Source of the DNA: JAKFDI01 sp044508835
GTDB taxonomy: Bacteria; Pseudomonadota; Gammaproteobacteria; Burkholderiales; Burkholderiaceae_C
Assembly (NCBI GenBank): GCA_044508835.1
Contig: JBIQHD010000001.1
Location: 186,001-250,000, forward strand
Direction of reading: 5' to 3'
Length of the DNA stretch: 64,000 bases
The notes under the pieces were generated by a model that had not been told where the DNA came from, made no database searches, and saw only the letters and a program-made list of their open reading frames with translations. Positions 35,927 through 43,635 of the stretch are shown here, piece after piece; position 1 is the first letter of the stretch; every line of letters starts with the position of its first letter. Made by a program: the position numbers and the translations under genes.

Positions 35927-36598
35927 ATGAAGAAACTGAACAAAGTGGCGTCGCTCTTCGCCTGCGCTGCACTTGCCGCATCCGCCACGGGCGCGTTCGC
36001 CCAAGCCAAGACCGTCGACAACTGGGTGAACGCCACGGGCACTCCCTGGAAGAACGGCACCAACGAACTGTGCTGGCGCGATGCCAACTGGACGCCCGCC
36101 ACCGCGATCGCCAGCTGCGATGGCGCCCTGAAGCCCGCCGCCGCTCCCGCGCCCGCCCCGGCCCCGGCGCCCGCCCCGGCTGCTGCCCCGGCCCCGGCTC
36201 CGGCCCCGCGTCCCGCACCCGCCCCGGCCGCTCCGGTGAGCGAGAAGGTCACCTTCGCCGCCGACGCCTTCTTCGATTTCGACAAGGCCACGCTCAAGCC
36301 GGACGGCAAGGCCAAGCTGGACGACCTCGTCAGCAAGATGGGCGGCGTGAACCTGGAAGTCATCATCGCCGTGGGCCACACCGACTCGGTCGGCCCGGAT
36401 GCCTACAACCAGAAGCTGTCGGTGCGCCGCTCGGAAGCCGTCAAGGCGTATCTGGTCGACAAGGGCGTCGAGCGCAACCGCGTCTACACCGAAGGCAAGG
36501 GCGAGAAGCAGCCCGTCGCCGACAACAAGACCCGCGAAGGCCGCGCCAAGAACCGCCGCGTGGAAATCGAAGTGGTCGGCACGCGCACCCGCCGCTGA
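35927..36598 (+). CDS. OmpA-family peptidoglycan-anchored outer-membrane protein
   Basis: A 223-residue protein: signal peptide (to about residue 25, ending FAQA), a short domain with two cysteines (LCWRDANW and ASCDG), a long Ala-Pro hinge (about 70-104) and an OmpA C-terminal domain with FFDFDKATLKPDG, GHTDSVG and NRRVEIEV. There is no beta-barrel domain. The OmpA domain would tether the outer membrane to peptidoglycan. It has a GAGAGGAG ribosome-binding site and its own terminator; the ubiG and gph genes follow. Confidence 0.92.
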   Translation: MKKLNKVASLFACAALAASATGAFAQAKTVDNWVNATGTPWKNGTNELCWRDANWTPATAIASCDGALKPAAAPAPAPAPAPAPAAAPAPAPAPRPAPAPAAPVSEKVTFAADAFFDFDKATLKPDGKAKLDDLVSKMGGVNLEVIIAVGHTDSVGPDAYNQKLSVRRSEAVKAYLVDKGVERNRVYTEGKGEKQPVADNKTREGRAKNRRVEIEVVGTRTRR

Positions 36599-36617
36599 TC
36601 GCGCTTCGCGCAGATCG

Positions 36618-36646
36618 AACCCCGCTTCGGCGGGGTTTTTCTTTTC
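36618..36646 (+). terminator. Rho-independent terminator of the ompA-like gene
   Basis: AACCCCGC-TTCG-GCGGGGTT forms an 8-bp stem with a stable TTCG tetraloop, followed by TTTCTTTT. It is 20 bases past the stop codon. Confidence 0.93.
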
Positions 36647-36716
36647 CGGGCCCGCATCTTCGCGGGCCTGCGAGCGGCGCCTCGGGGCGTCGGAACGCTT
36701 TGGTTAACATCCTCGA

Positions 36717-37421
36717 ATGACCGTCAACGCTGATCCGCAGGAACTCGCCAAGTTCAGTGATCTGGCCCACAAGTGGTGGGATACCGAAAGCGAGTTCCGC
36801 CCGCTTCATCAGATCAATCCCTTGCGTCTGGACTGGATCGAGCAGCACGTGCGGCTGTCGGGCCAGCGGGTCGTGGACGTGGGGTGCGGCGGCGGCATCC
36901 TGTCCGATGCCATGGCGCGGTGCGGCGCCGAGGTGCTCGGGATCGATCTCGCCTCGCGGGCGCTGAAGGTGGCGCAGCTGCACGCCCTGGAGGCCGGCAC
37001 GGAATCGGTGGCCTATCGCGAGGTCTCGGTCGAGGACCTGGCGGCGGAGAAGCCCGGCCATTTCGACGTCGTCACCTGCATGGAGATGCTCGAGCACGTG
37101 CCCGATCCGGCGTCGGTGGTCCGGGCCTGCGCCGCCGCGGCGAGGCCGGGCGCCTGGCTCTTCTTCTCGACGATCAACCGCAACGCCAAGGCGTTCGCCC
37201 TCGCCATCGTGGGCGCCGAGTACGCGCTGCGCCTGCTGCCCAAGGGCACGCACGAATACGCGCGGTTCATCCGGCCGAGCGAGCTCGCCGCGTGGGCCCG
37301 CGACGCGGGGCTCGACGCCGAGGGGTTCCGGGGCCTTTCCTACAATCCGCTGACCCGGCGCTATGCGCTCGGAGCCGATGCGGGCGTCAACTACCTGTTC
37401 GCATGCCGCAAGCCCGCGTGA
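36717..37421 (+). CDS. ubiG: Ubiquinone biosynthesis O-methyltransferase
   Basis: A 234-residue SAM-dependent methyltransferase catalysing both O-methylations of ubiquinone synthesis. SAM motif I is DVGCGGG (49-55), followed by LGIDLAS and TCMEMLEHVPDP. The N-terminal FSDLAHKWWDTESEFRPLH is characteristic of UbiG. The next gene, gph, overlaps its 3' end, and both follow the ompA-like gene, a conserved order in Burkholderiales. Confidence 0.95.
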   Translation: MTVNADPQELAKFSDLAHKWWDTESEFRPLHQINPLRLDWIEQHVRLSGQRVVDVGCGGGILSDAMARCGAEVLGIDLASRALKVAQLHALEAGTESVAYREVSVEDLAAEKPGHFDVVTCMEMLEHVPDPASVVRACAAAARPGAWLFFSTINRNAKAFALAIVGAEYALRLLPKGTHEYARFIRPSELAAWARDAGLDAEGFRGLSYNPLTRRYALGADAGVNYLFACRKPA

Positions 37422-38083
37422 GCGGCGATGTGAAGCTGGTGCTGTTCGACCTGGACGGCACCCTCGTCGACAGCGCGCCCGACCTGGCCGGCGCGGCCAA
37501 CGAGCTGCGCGCCGTGCACGGCATGGCGCCGCTCGCGTTCGAACGCTTCCGCCCGATGGTCGGGGCCGGCGCCCGGGGCATGCTGGGCGTGGCGTTCGGC
37601 ATCGGCCCCTCGGATGGCCGTTTCGAGGCGCTGCGGGTCGAATTCCTGCGCCTGTACGAACGGCGCATGACGCAGGAGACGCGGGTCTTCGACGGCATGG
37701 CGGCCGCGCTCGCGGCGCTCGACGAGGCCGGTCGCGCCTGGGGCATCGTCACCAACAAGGCCGCGCGGTTCACGGATCCGCTCACGCGGGCGCTGGGGCT
37801 GGAGGCGCGCGCCGCGACGGTGGTCTCCGGCGACACCACGCCCCATTCGAAGCCGCATCCCGCCCCGCTGCTCGAGGCGGCGCGGCGCGTGGGCATCGCG
37901 CCGGCCGATTGCCTCTACGTGGGCGACGACCTGCGCGACGTGCAGGCGGGGCGCGCCGCCGGCATGGCGACCGTGGCCGTGACCTGGGGCTATCTCGGCC
38001 TGGGCGAACCCGTGCAGCTGTGGCAGGCGGACCATGTCGTCGAATCGGCCCCGCAGCTCTTGAACTTGTTGGGCTTGGCCTAA
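37403..38083 (+). CDS. gph: HAD-family phosphoglycolate phosphatase
   Basis: A 226-residue HAD hydrolase that removes 2-phosphoglycolate formed by DNA repair or oxidative damage. Motif I is VLFDLDGTLVDSAPDL, motif II IVTNK, and motif III/IV K-HP-P and YVGDDLRDVQAG. Two starts are possible: ATG at 37403, or GTG at 37418, which forms a GTGA overlap with the ubiG stop; neither has a strong ribosome-binding site. The stop codon lies in the -10 region proposed for ssrA. Confidence 0.92.
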   Translation: MPQARVSGDVKLVLFDLDGTLVDSAPDLAGAANELRAVHGMAPLAFERFRPMVGAGARGMLGVAFGIGPSDGRFEALRVEFLRLYERRMTQETRVFDGMAAALAALDEAGRAWGIVTNKAARFTDPLTRALGLEARAATVVSGDTTPHSKPHPAPLLEAARRVGIAPADCLYVGDDLRDVQAGRAAGMATVAVTWGYLGLGEPVQLWQADHVVESAPQLLNLLGLA

Positions 38084-38086
38084 ACT
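38060..38086 (+). promoter_or_regulatory. Candidate ssrA promoter overlapping the gph stop codon
   Basis: TTGAAC (38060-38065) and TAAACT (38081-38086) resemble -35 and -10 boxes, though the 15-base spacing is short. The -10 element includes the gph TAA stop. Initiation around 38093 would leave a few bases to be trimmed from the tmRNA 5' end. Confidence 0.4.
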
Positions 38087-38097
38087 AAGCAATCCCT

Positions 38098-38468
38098 GGG
38101 GCCGACCTGGCTTCGACGCGGGTACGGAGTTGGATCAGGGCATGCCGAGCACCAGTTCGCTCGTAAATCCACTGGAAACAAAGTAACTGCGAACGACTCT
38201 TCGTACGCCCTCGCCGCTTAATACCGGTGAGCTTTGCAACAGCTCGTCCATGGGCTGGGCCTGAGGGGCAACCCGAAGGCTGCAAAGTCATTCACATGGA
38301 CTCGCTTCGCGCCGGGTCACTCGGCACGCGGCTAAATCAAGTGACTCGTGGGGACGGTAGCGTGCTGCTGCGCGACCGGCTCCGCTAAAACCAAATCAGA
38401 CAGCTAAGCATGTAGAACTGGCCAGCGATGGCTTGCGGACGCGGGTTCGATTCCCGCCGGCTCCACCA
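38098..38468 (+). ncRNA. ssrA: Transfer-messenger RNA (tmRNA)
   Basis: The single-piece tmRNA rescues stalled ribosomes and tags their products for proteolysis. The 5' GGGGCCG pairs with CGGCTCC before the 3' ACCA; the T-arm GGGTTCGATTCCC is intact. The tag frame at 38189-38221 reads ANDSSYALAA then TAA; AND...ALAA is the usual proteobacterial pattern. The canonical 5' GGGGCCGACCTGGCTTCGACG is present. A strong terminator follows. Confidence 0.97.
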
Positions 38469-38498
38469 TCACAAGGTCCATGGACACCCATGGACACC

Positions 38499-38535
38499 AA
38501 AGGCCCAAGCGGATCGACCGCTTGGGCCTTTTTCT
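38499..38535 (+). terminator. Rho-independent terminator after ssrA
   Basis: A 14-bp perfect stem AAAGGCCCAAGCGG/CCGCTTGGGCCTTT with a 5-base loop, followed by further T residues. Because the upstream arm begins with AAA and an A-rich stretch, it may also serve the convergent VOC gene that ends at 38561. Confidence 0.93.
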
Positions 38536-38560
38536 TCGCCCGCGGCGCAGCCGCCCCGGC

Positions 38561-38974
38561 TCAGGTGTCGTAGACGGTGGCGAGCGAGCGGAAGCCCTTG
38601 ACCTCGATCGGGTTGCCCGACGGGTCGCGGAAGAACATCGTCCACTGCTCGCCCGGCTGGCCCTCGAAGCGCACCTGCGGCGGCATCACGAAATCGGTGC
38701 CGGCGGCCTCGAGCCGCTGCGCGAGGGCCTGCCAGTCGGGCAGTTCGAGCACCACGCCGAGATGCGGCATCGGCACCATGTGGTCGCCGACGTGGCCGGT
38801 GTCGGTGGTCGCGAACGGCTCGCCGAGGTGCAGCGAGACCTGGTGGCCGAAGAAGTCGAAGTCGACCCAGGTGGCGGTGCTGCGGCCTTCGCGGCAACCG
38901 AGCATGCCGCCGTAGAAACGGCGCGCGGCGTCGAGGTCGCGCACGTGGAAGGCCAGGTGGAAGAGGCTGCGCAT
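38561..38974 (-). CDS. VOC-family (glyoxalase/bleomycin-resistance-like) protein
   Basis: A 137-residue vicinal-oxygen-chelate protein with two paired beta-alpha-beta modules. Likely metal ligands are the His in FHLAFHVRD, the His in MPHLGVVLE and the Glu in GNPIEVKGF. The family covers glyoxalases, dioxygenases and antibiotic-binding proteins; the sequence alone does not say which. It is a single leftward gene, 38 bases from infA, and shares a terminator region with ssrA. Confidence 0.88.
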   Translation of the reverse strand: MRSLFHLAFHVRDLDAARRFYGGMLGCREGRSTATWVDFDFFGHQVSLHLGEPFATTDTGHVGDHMVPMPHLGVVLELPDWQALAQRLEAAGTDFVMPPQVRFEGQPGEQWTMFFRDPSGNPIEVKGFRSLATVYDT

Positions 38975-39012
38975 GGCGGGGGCAACGAGAGGGCGGGGCG
39001 CCGCCGCCGGCG

Positions 39013-39270
39013 TCAGGGCCGGCGCTGGGCGCCGGACGGCGGGCCGCGGCGCTCGAGGTGGCGGAACGTGATGCGGCCCTTGCTCAGATCGTAGGGCGAG
39101 AGTTCGAGCGAGACGTTGTCGCCGGCGAGGATGCGGATGTGGTGCTTGCGCATCTTGCCGGAGGTGTAGGCCACGAGCTGATGGCCGTTCTCGAGGGTCA
39201 CGCGGAAACGCGAATCAGGCAGGACGTCGTCGACGACGCCGCTCATTTCGATCAGTTCTTCCTTTGCCAT
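39013..39270 (-). CDS. infA: Translation initiation factor IF-1 (isolated copy)
   Basis: An 85-residue IF-1 with the OB fold intact: MAKEELIEMSGVV, FRVTLENGH, MRKHHIRILAGD, DLSKGRITFR. It has a C-terminal extension of about 12 residues (RRGPPSGAQRRP) compared with the usual 72. It lies outside any ribosomal-protein operon, so it is probably the second infA that many betaproteobacteria carry. An AGGAG box precedes the ATG by eight bases. Confidence 0.93.
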   Translation of the reverse strand: MAKEELIEMSGVVDDVLPDSRFRVTLENGHQLVAYTSGKMRKHHIRILAGDNVSLELSPYDLSKGRITFRHLERRGPPSGAQRRP

Positions 39271-39852
39271 GGGCAGTATCTCCTGAGGGTGGACAAGGGG
39301 TGGCGCGCCGCGGCGCGCACGAGCGACGGCGCCCCGGCGGCGGCGACGGCCGGCAGGGCGCGGGGCTGAAAGCGGAGGCCGGGAGCCGGGCGCGGGCGAC
39401 GGCCCGGCCGGTGCAGTGTGCAGACGGGCGCGACGCGGCGAGCGTCATCGGGGCGTCTGCTCGAAGGCGAGATGGGGAACTTGCCGGATCGAATCGAGGT
39501 ATCGATGCAATGCTTTCAGCCGCCCGCCGCCTGTCATGGCGGCGGACGTGGGTTCGAGAAGGTTCCGCGCCTGGCGCCCCGGGCCGCACTCGCATGACAC
39601 CGGGCACGACGGCCGGGGACCCGGCCGTGCCGTCGGTGCCCGTACAGGGCGTGGCGGCAAGCGGAAAAGCCGAGACTGTACACCCTTACAGCATCGTCCG
39701 CCCTTGGGCAGCCGATTCGGCGGGTCGGCGCCGCGGTCTTTTCGCATGTGCTGGGCCGGGTCGGCGGGCTTGCCTTGCATCAAGTGGGCCGCTGGGCGGG
39801 CTTCGCACAATGGCGCTCCGTTCACCCATAGGCCGAGTCCGCCCTCCCTTCC
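39271..39852. other. Long intergenic region between infA and the L,D-transpeptidase gene
   Basis: This 582-base stretch lies between divergent genes and holds no gene I can support. The right part has lower GC patches (ATCGAGGTATCGATGCAATGC near 39495-39515) and a LexA-like palindrome at 39676-39691. Promoters for both neighbours must lie here. Confidence 0.5.
39676..39691. promoter_or_regulatory. LexA-box-like palindrome
   Basis: CTGTACACCCTTACAG matches the CTGT-N8-ACAG pattern of LexA sites in beta- and gammaproteobacteria. It is 162 bases upstream of the L,D-transpeptidase start. The centre lacks the AT alternation of strong SOS boxes, so it may be chance. Confidence 0.35.
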
Positions 39853-41511
39853 ATGCACGCTCGCCTGCCCGCCGTCCCGGCGGCGCTTCTCGTCCTGGCG
39901 CGGCATGCCGCGCGCCGGCCGCTCGGGGTCGCGCGGGCCTGGCTGTGCGCCGCCGTGCTGGCCAGTCCCGCCGCGGCGGCGCCGTGGATCGACGCCGGCG
40001 GGCGTCCGACCGAGGCCGCCGCCACGGCGCTGCAGCTGCTCGGGCAGGCCGGGGCCGACGGGCTCTCGCCGCGGGACTACCGGGCCGATGCGCTGGCGGC
40101 GCAGCGCGCGGCCCTCGACGCGGCCCAGGCGCCGGCCGAGGCGGCCGCGTTCGCCGAGGCCCTGGACGCCGCGCTGCAACGCTACCTGCGCGACCTGCAC
40201 GGGGGGCGCGTCGATCCCGGCGCGGTGGGTTTCCGCCTCGCGGGCGCGGCGAGCCCGGTGCTCGACTATGCCAGCCTGCTGCGGGACGCGGCCGCGCAGG
40301 GCCGATTGCCGCAGCTCGTGGCCGGCCTGCGGCCGCAGCTGCCGCAGTACGAGCGTTCGCGCCAGGCGCTGGCCCGCTACCGCGCGCTCGCGGCCACGGC
40401 GCCGGCGCTCGTGCTGCCCGGCCCCGGTGCGGTCCGCCCCGGCGAGCCCTGGGCCGGCGCCGCGGCGCTCGATGCGCGGCTGCGCCTGCTCGGCGACCTG
40501 CCGGCCGAGGCGCCGCCCGCCGGCGAGCGCTACGACGAGCCGCTCGCCGACGCGGTGCGCCGCTTCCAGCAGCGCCATGGCCTCGACCCGGACGGCGTCG
40601 TCGGTCCGGCCACGCGCGCGGCGCTGCAGGTGCCGCTGGCGCAGCGCGTGCGGCAGCTCGAGCTGGCGCTGGAGCGCCTGCGCTGGCTGCCCGACCTCGG
40701 CGCGCAGCGCTTCGTCGGCATCAACATCCCCATGTACCGGCTGTGGGCCTGGGACCCGGCCGTGCCCGGCGGCGACGTGCTGGACATGCCGGTGGTGGTG
40801 GGACGTGCGCTGAACACACAGACGCCGGTGATGCTGGAGACGATGCGCCATCTCGTGTTCCGCCCGTACTGGAACGTGCCGCGCTCCATCACCGTGCGCG
40901 AGGTCCTGCCGGCGCTGGCGCGCGATCCGGGCTATCTGCAGCGCCACGACATGGAGATCGTGCGCGGCATGGGCGACGCCGCGACGCCGCTCGCGGCCAC
41001 GCCCGGCAACGTGGCGCTGGTGCGGCAGGGCGTGCTGCGGGTGCGGCAGCGCCCGGGGCCGAGGAATTCGCTGGGCGCGGTGAAGTTCATCTTTCCCAAC
41101 GACGACAACGTCTACCTGCACGACACGCCGGCCACGCAGCTGTTCGGCCGCGCGCGGCGCGACTTCAGCCACGGCTGCGTGCGGGTGGCGCGGCCGGCGG
41201 ACCTGGCGCAGTGGGTGCTCAAGCGCGAGCCGGGCTGGGACCGCGGCCGCATCGAGGCCGCCATGGCCGGCCCGTCGCCGCAGCAGGCGAACCTGACGCA
41301 GCCGCTGCCGGTGCTGCTGTTCTACGTCACCGCGATGGTGATGCCGGCGGACGGCCGGCTGCACTTCGCCGACGACGTCTACGGCCACGACGCCCGCCTG
41401 GCGCGCGCGCTGGCCGCGCGGGCGACGGCGCTACCAGCGCCGCACGCGGCCGGTGTCGACGTGCACGAAGCGCGAGGCGGGGTAGTAGCCCACGCCGCCG
41501 CGCCGCAGTGA
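39853..41511 (+). CDS. L,D-transpeptidase (YcbB/LdtD-like) with peptidoglycan-binding domain
   Basis: A 552-residue cell-wall enzyme forming 3-3 crosslinks or attaching lipoproteins. It has a long N-terminus with a hydrophobic export signal (about 25-44), a PG-binding domain near 225-255 (YDEPLADAVRRFQQRHGLDPDGVVGPATR) and a YkuD catalytic domain with Cys442 in SHGCVRV. The last 27 residues overlap the convergent DUF882 gene by 81 bases and have unusual composition, suggesting loss of an earlier stop. The adjacency to a YcbK-like DUF882 gene resembles ycbB-ycbK of E. coli. Confidence 0.9.
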   Translation: MHARLPAVPAALLVLARHAARRPLGVARAWLCAAVLASPAAAAPWIDAGGRPTEAAATALQLLGQAGADGLSPRDYRADALAAQRAALDAAQAPAEAAAFAEALDAALQRYLRDLHGGRVDPGAVGFRLAGAASPVLDYASLLRDAAAQGRLPQLVAGLRPQLPQYERSRQALARYRALAATAPALVLPGPGAVRPGEPWAGAAALDARLRLLGDLPAEAPPAGERYDEPLADAVRRFQQRHGLDPDGVVGPATRAALQVPLAQRVRQLELALERLRWLPDLGAQRFVGINIPMYRLWAWDPAVPGGDVLDMPVVVGRALNTQTPVMLETMRHLVFRPYWNVPRSITVREVLPALARDPGYLQRHDMEIVRGMGDAATPLAATPGNVALVRQGVLRVRQRPGPRNSLGAVKFIFPNDDNVYLHDTPATQLFGRARRDFSHGCVRVARPADLAQWVLKREPGWDRGRIEAAMAGPSPQQANLTQPLPVLLFYVTAMVMPADGRLHFADDVYGHDARLARALAARATALPAPHAAGVDVHEARGGVVAHAAAPQ

Positions 41512-41982
41512 CAGCGCCGCGTCGCGCAGGGCGGCGAGCGGCACGTCGGCGAGCCGCACGTCGATGGCCTTGCCCTGCATGTGCAGGCTGCCGCCGGCCA
41601 CGCCGTGGCTGCGCGCGCGCAGGGCCGCGTTGGTGGCGGGCGAGCGGTAGGCCGAGATCACCTCGAACGGGCGCCGCGTCCCGGTGAGCGCGGCCAGCTC
41701 GTGCAGCAGGTCGAACAGGGCCGGGTCCATGGGGGCGACCTCGCCGCTGCGGAAGTCGCGCAGCAGGTGGTTGGCCGCGTCGAGCGCCTGCGGCAGGTAG
41801 CGCCCGCCGCTGAAGTATTCGAGGCTCAGCTGCTCGCCGGTGTGCAGGTGGCGCAGGCGCAGCGAGCGGGCGCCGGGCAGTTCCGCCCGGGCCATTGCCG
41901 GCGGCAGGCCCAGGACGGCGGGCAGGCCGAGCGCCGCGCCCAGCGTACCGAGCATGCGGCGACGAGACGTGTGGCGATGCAT
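41431..41982 (-). CDS. DUF882 (YcbK-like) Tat-exported M15-type peptidase-fold protein
   Basis: A 183-residue protein with a twin-arginine signal (SRRRMLGTLGAALGLPA) followed by a DUF882/M15 fold. Zinc ligands are visible as the His and Asp of GGSLHMQGKAIDVR and the His of FVHVDTG; SAYRSPATN is the family substrate-loop motif. It is probably a periplasmic D,D- or L,D-carboxypeptidase-like enzyme. It overlaps the L,D-transpeptidase gene tail to tail by 81 bases. The start at 41982 places the RR motif near the N-terminus. Confidence 0.9.
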   Translation of the reverse strand: MHRHTSRRRMLGTLGAALGLPAVLGLPPAMARAELPGARSLRLRHLHTGEQLSLEYFSGGRYLPQALDAANHLLRDFRSGEVAPMDPALFDLLHELAALTGTRRPFEVISAYRSPATNAALRARSHGVAGGSLHMQGKAIDVRLADVPLAALRDAALSLRRGGVGYYPASRFVHVDTGRVRRW

Positions 41983-42106
41983 GGCGGCCGATGATACGGA
42001 CCGTCGGGCCCTTGCCGTCGCATCCACCGCAGAGATCGGCCGGGGCTGCCTGCGCCGCTTGAGCCACCTCAAGCCGGCGTCGCGGCGCGCTCGCCACACT
42101 CGCCGC

Positions 42107-42682
42107 ATGACGGCGCGCCTGCTCCTCCTGCTGGGTCTTTGCGCGGCGCTGCCGGGGTGCGCCGGCCTGCTGCCGCGCGGCCAGTCGGTCGACGTGTCGC
42201 CCTTCGACGGCTACGAGCAGGCGCGGGCCGCGTTCCAGCGCATCGTGCCCTACGCCAGTACGCTGGAGGACATGAAGGCGCTCGGCTTCAACGGCGAGGC
42301 CAACCCCAATGTGCGCCACGTCCCGTTCCCGCAGCTGCTCGCCCGGCTCGCGCTCACGCCGCAGGTGCCGTTCGAGGAGCTGGATGTGGGCATCCGCGAC
42401 TGCATCCGCGCGCGCCAGGCGTGCCGCGCCTACGAGTTCCGCTTCGGGCAGATGCACCAGGAGCGGCACGGCGGCTTCGTCGGCGACTTCCTCAACTTCC
42501 GCCGCATCACGCACACCACGGGCTGGCGCTTCGAGGGCCTGGTGCTGGTGCGCGACACGCTGGTGCTGTTCAGCAACCACGGCGGCGAGCCGCTCATCCG
42601 CGCCCGCGAGGAGCGCGTCAACCCGCTCGGGCCCTTCCAGTCGATCGGCGAGGCCGCGGCGCGCGGCTCCGTGGCGAACTGA
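42107..42682 (+). CDS. Hypothetical lipoprotein
   Basis: A 191-residue predicted lipoprotein: hydrophobic signal MTARLLLLLGLCAALPGC with the lipobox at Cys18, then a soluble domain with FDGYEQARAAFQRIVPY, FNGEANPNVRHVPFPQLL and LVRDTLVLFSNHGGEPLI. A pair of Cys (RDCIRARQACRAYEF) could form a disulfide. I do not recognise the domain with certainty. It follows the DUF882 start divergently (125 bases) and ends convergently 16 bases from a universal stress protein gene. Confidence 0.78.
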   Translation: MTARLLLLLGLCAALPGCAGLLPRGQSVDVSPFDGYEQARAAFQRIVPYASTLEDMKALGFNGEANPNVRHVPFPQLLARLALTPQVPFEELDVGIRDCIRARQACRAYEFRFGQMHQERHGGFVGDFLNFRRITHTTGWRFEGLVLVRDTLVLFSNHGGEPLIRAREERVNPLGPFQSIGEAAARGSVAN

Positions 42683-42698
42683 GCAGGGCCCGGCCGGG

Positions 42699-43535
42699 TC
42701 AGCGGCGCATCAGCACCGGCACGGTCATGGACGACAGCACGGTGCGCGTCACGCCGCCCAGCACGATCTCGCGCGCGCGGCTGTGGCCGTAGCAGCCCAT
42801 GACGAGCAGGTCGGCGCCGAGGTCGGTGCAGCGCGACAGCAGCACCTCGCCGAGCTGCGGCGGGGCCTTCTCCGCGGTGTGCAGCTCGGCGTTCACGCCG
42901 TGCGCCTGCAGGTAGCTGCCGATGTCCGCCCCGCCGATCGGCGAGGCCTCGGCCCCCTCCTGCCAGCACAGCACGTGCACGCGGTGCGCCCGGCTCAGCA
43001 GGGGCAGGGCGCTTTCGACCGCGCGCGCCGATTCGGCGCTCGCCTTCCAGGCGATGACGGCGGTGGCCGGCCGGCTGAAGTCGAACTCTCCGGCGTACGG
43101 CAGCACCAGCGCCGGCTTGCCGCTCGTGGCCAGCACCGATTCGACGAAGCCGCTCGGCATGGACGGCGCGATGGCGGCCGCCGGCTCGTGCTGGCCGAGG
43201 ACCAGCAGGTCGCTGTAGAGCGCACGCGTGCCGAAGTCGGGGAAGGTGGCGAAGCCGCCCAGCTCCGCCCAGGTGCTGCGCGCCAGGCCGGCGACGGCCG
43301 TGTCGAACTGCCCGCGGGCGGCGGTGCGGCGCTCGCGGTCGAGGTCGACGAGCAGCTGCACCGCCTCGGCGCTCATGGCGTAGGCCGTGGGGGGCGCCAG
43401 CCAGCCGCCGATGTCGGCGTACAGGCCGTGCAGCTCGGCATCGTGCAGCTCGGCGAGCTGGCGTGCGGCGCGCACGCGCAATGCGCTGCGCGGCGAGGAA
43501 TCGACGTGGACGAGGAGCGAGCGAAGTGACGTCAT
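42699..43535 (-). CDS. Universal stress protein
   Basis: A 278-residue UspA-family protein. The C-terminal half contains the ATP-binding pattern G-x2-G-x9-G-(S/T) in GCYGHSRAREIVLGGVTRTVL; the N-terminal half (SLLVHVDSSPRSALRVRAA) is a degenerate second Usp domain, so it is a tandem type. Its role in stress survival is inferred from the family. The Ca2+/Na+ antiporter and Ca2+-ATPase genes follow upstream on the same strand. Confidence 0.9.
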   Translation of the reverse strand: MTSLRSLLVHVDSSPRSALRVRAARQLAELHDAELHGLYADIGGWLAPPTAYAMSAEAVQLLVDLDRERRTAARGQFDTAVAGLARSTWAELGGFATFPDFGTRALYSDLLVLGQHEPAAAIAPSMPSGFVESVLATSGKPALVLPYAGEFDFSRPATAVIAWKASAESARAVESALPLLSRAHRVHVLCWQEGAEASPIGGADIGSYLQAHGVNAELHTAEKAPPQLGEVLLSRCTDLGADLLVMGCYGHSRAREIVLGGVTRTVLSSMTVPVLMRR

Positions 43536-43635
43536 GGAAGCAGCCTCCGTGCGGAACCGTGTGCGATCGTTCTCACGATAGTCCGCCGCAGGCCGCGCGC
43601 CTTGCGGTGCGTCAAGCCGGCCCCCGCGGCCCGGC

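Noticed and set aside
38098..39300. Prophage or island at the ssrA 3' end
   Set aside because: Only housekeeping genes follow the tmRNA, and no integrase or tmRNA 3'-end duplication is seen.
39770..39811. Sigma-70 promoter (TTGCAT ... CACAAT) for the L,D-transpeptidase
   Set aside because: The spacing between the two boxes is about 25 bases, too long for a functional pair.
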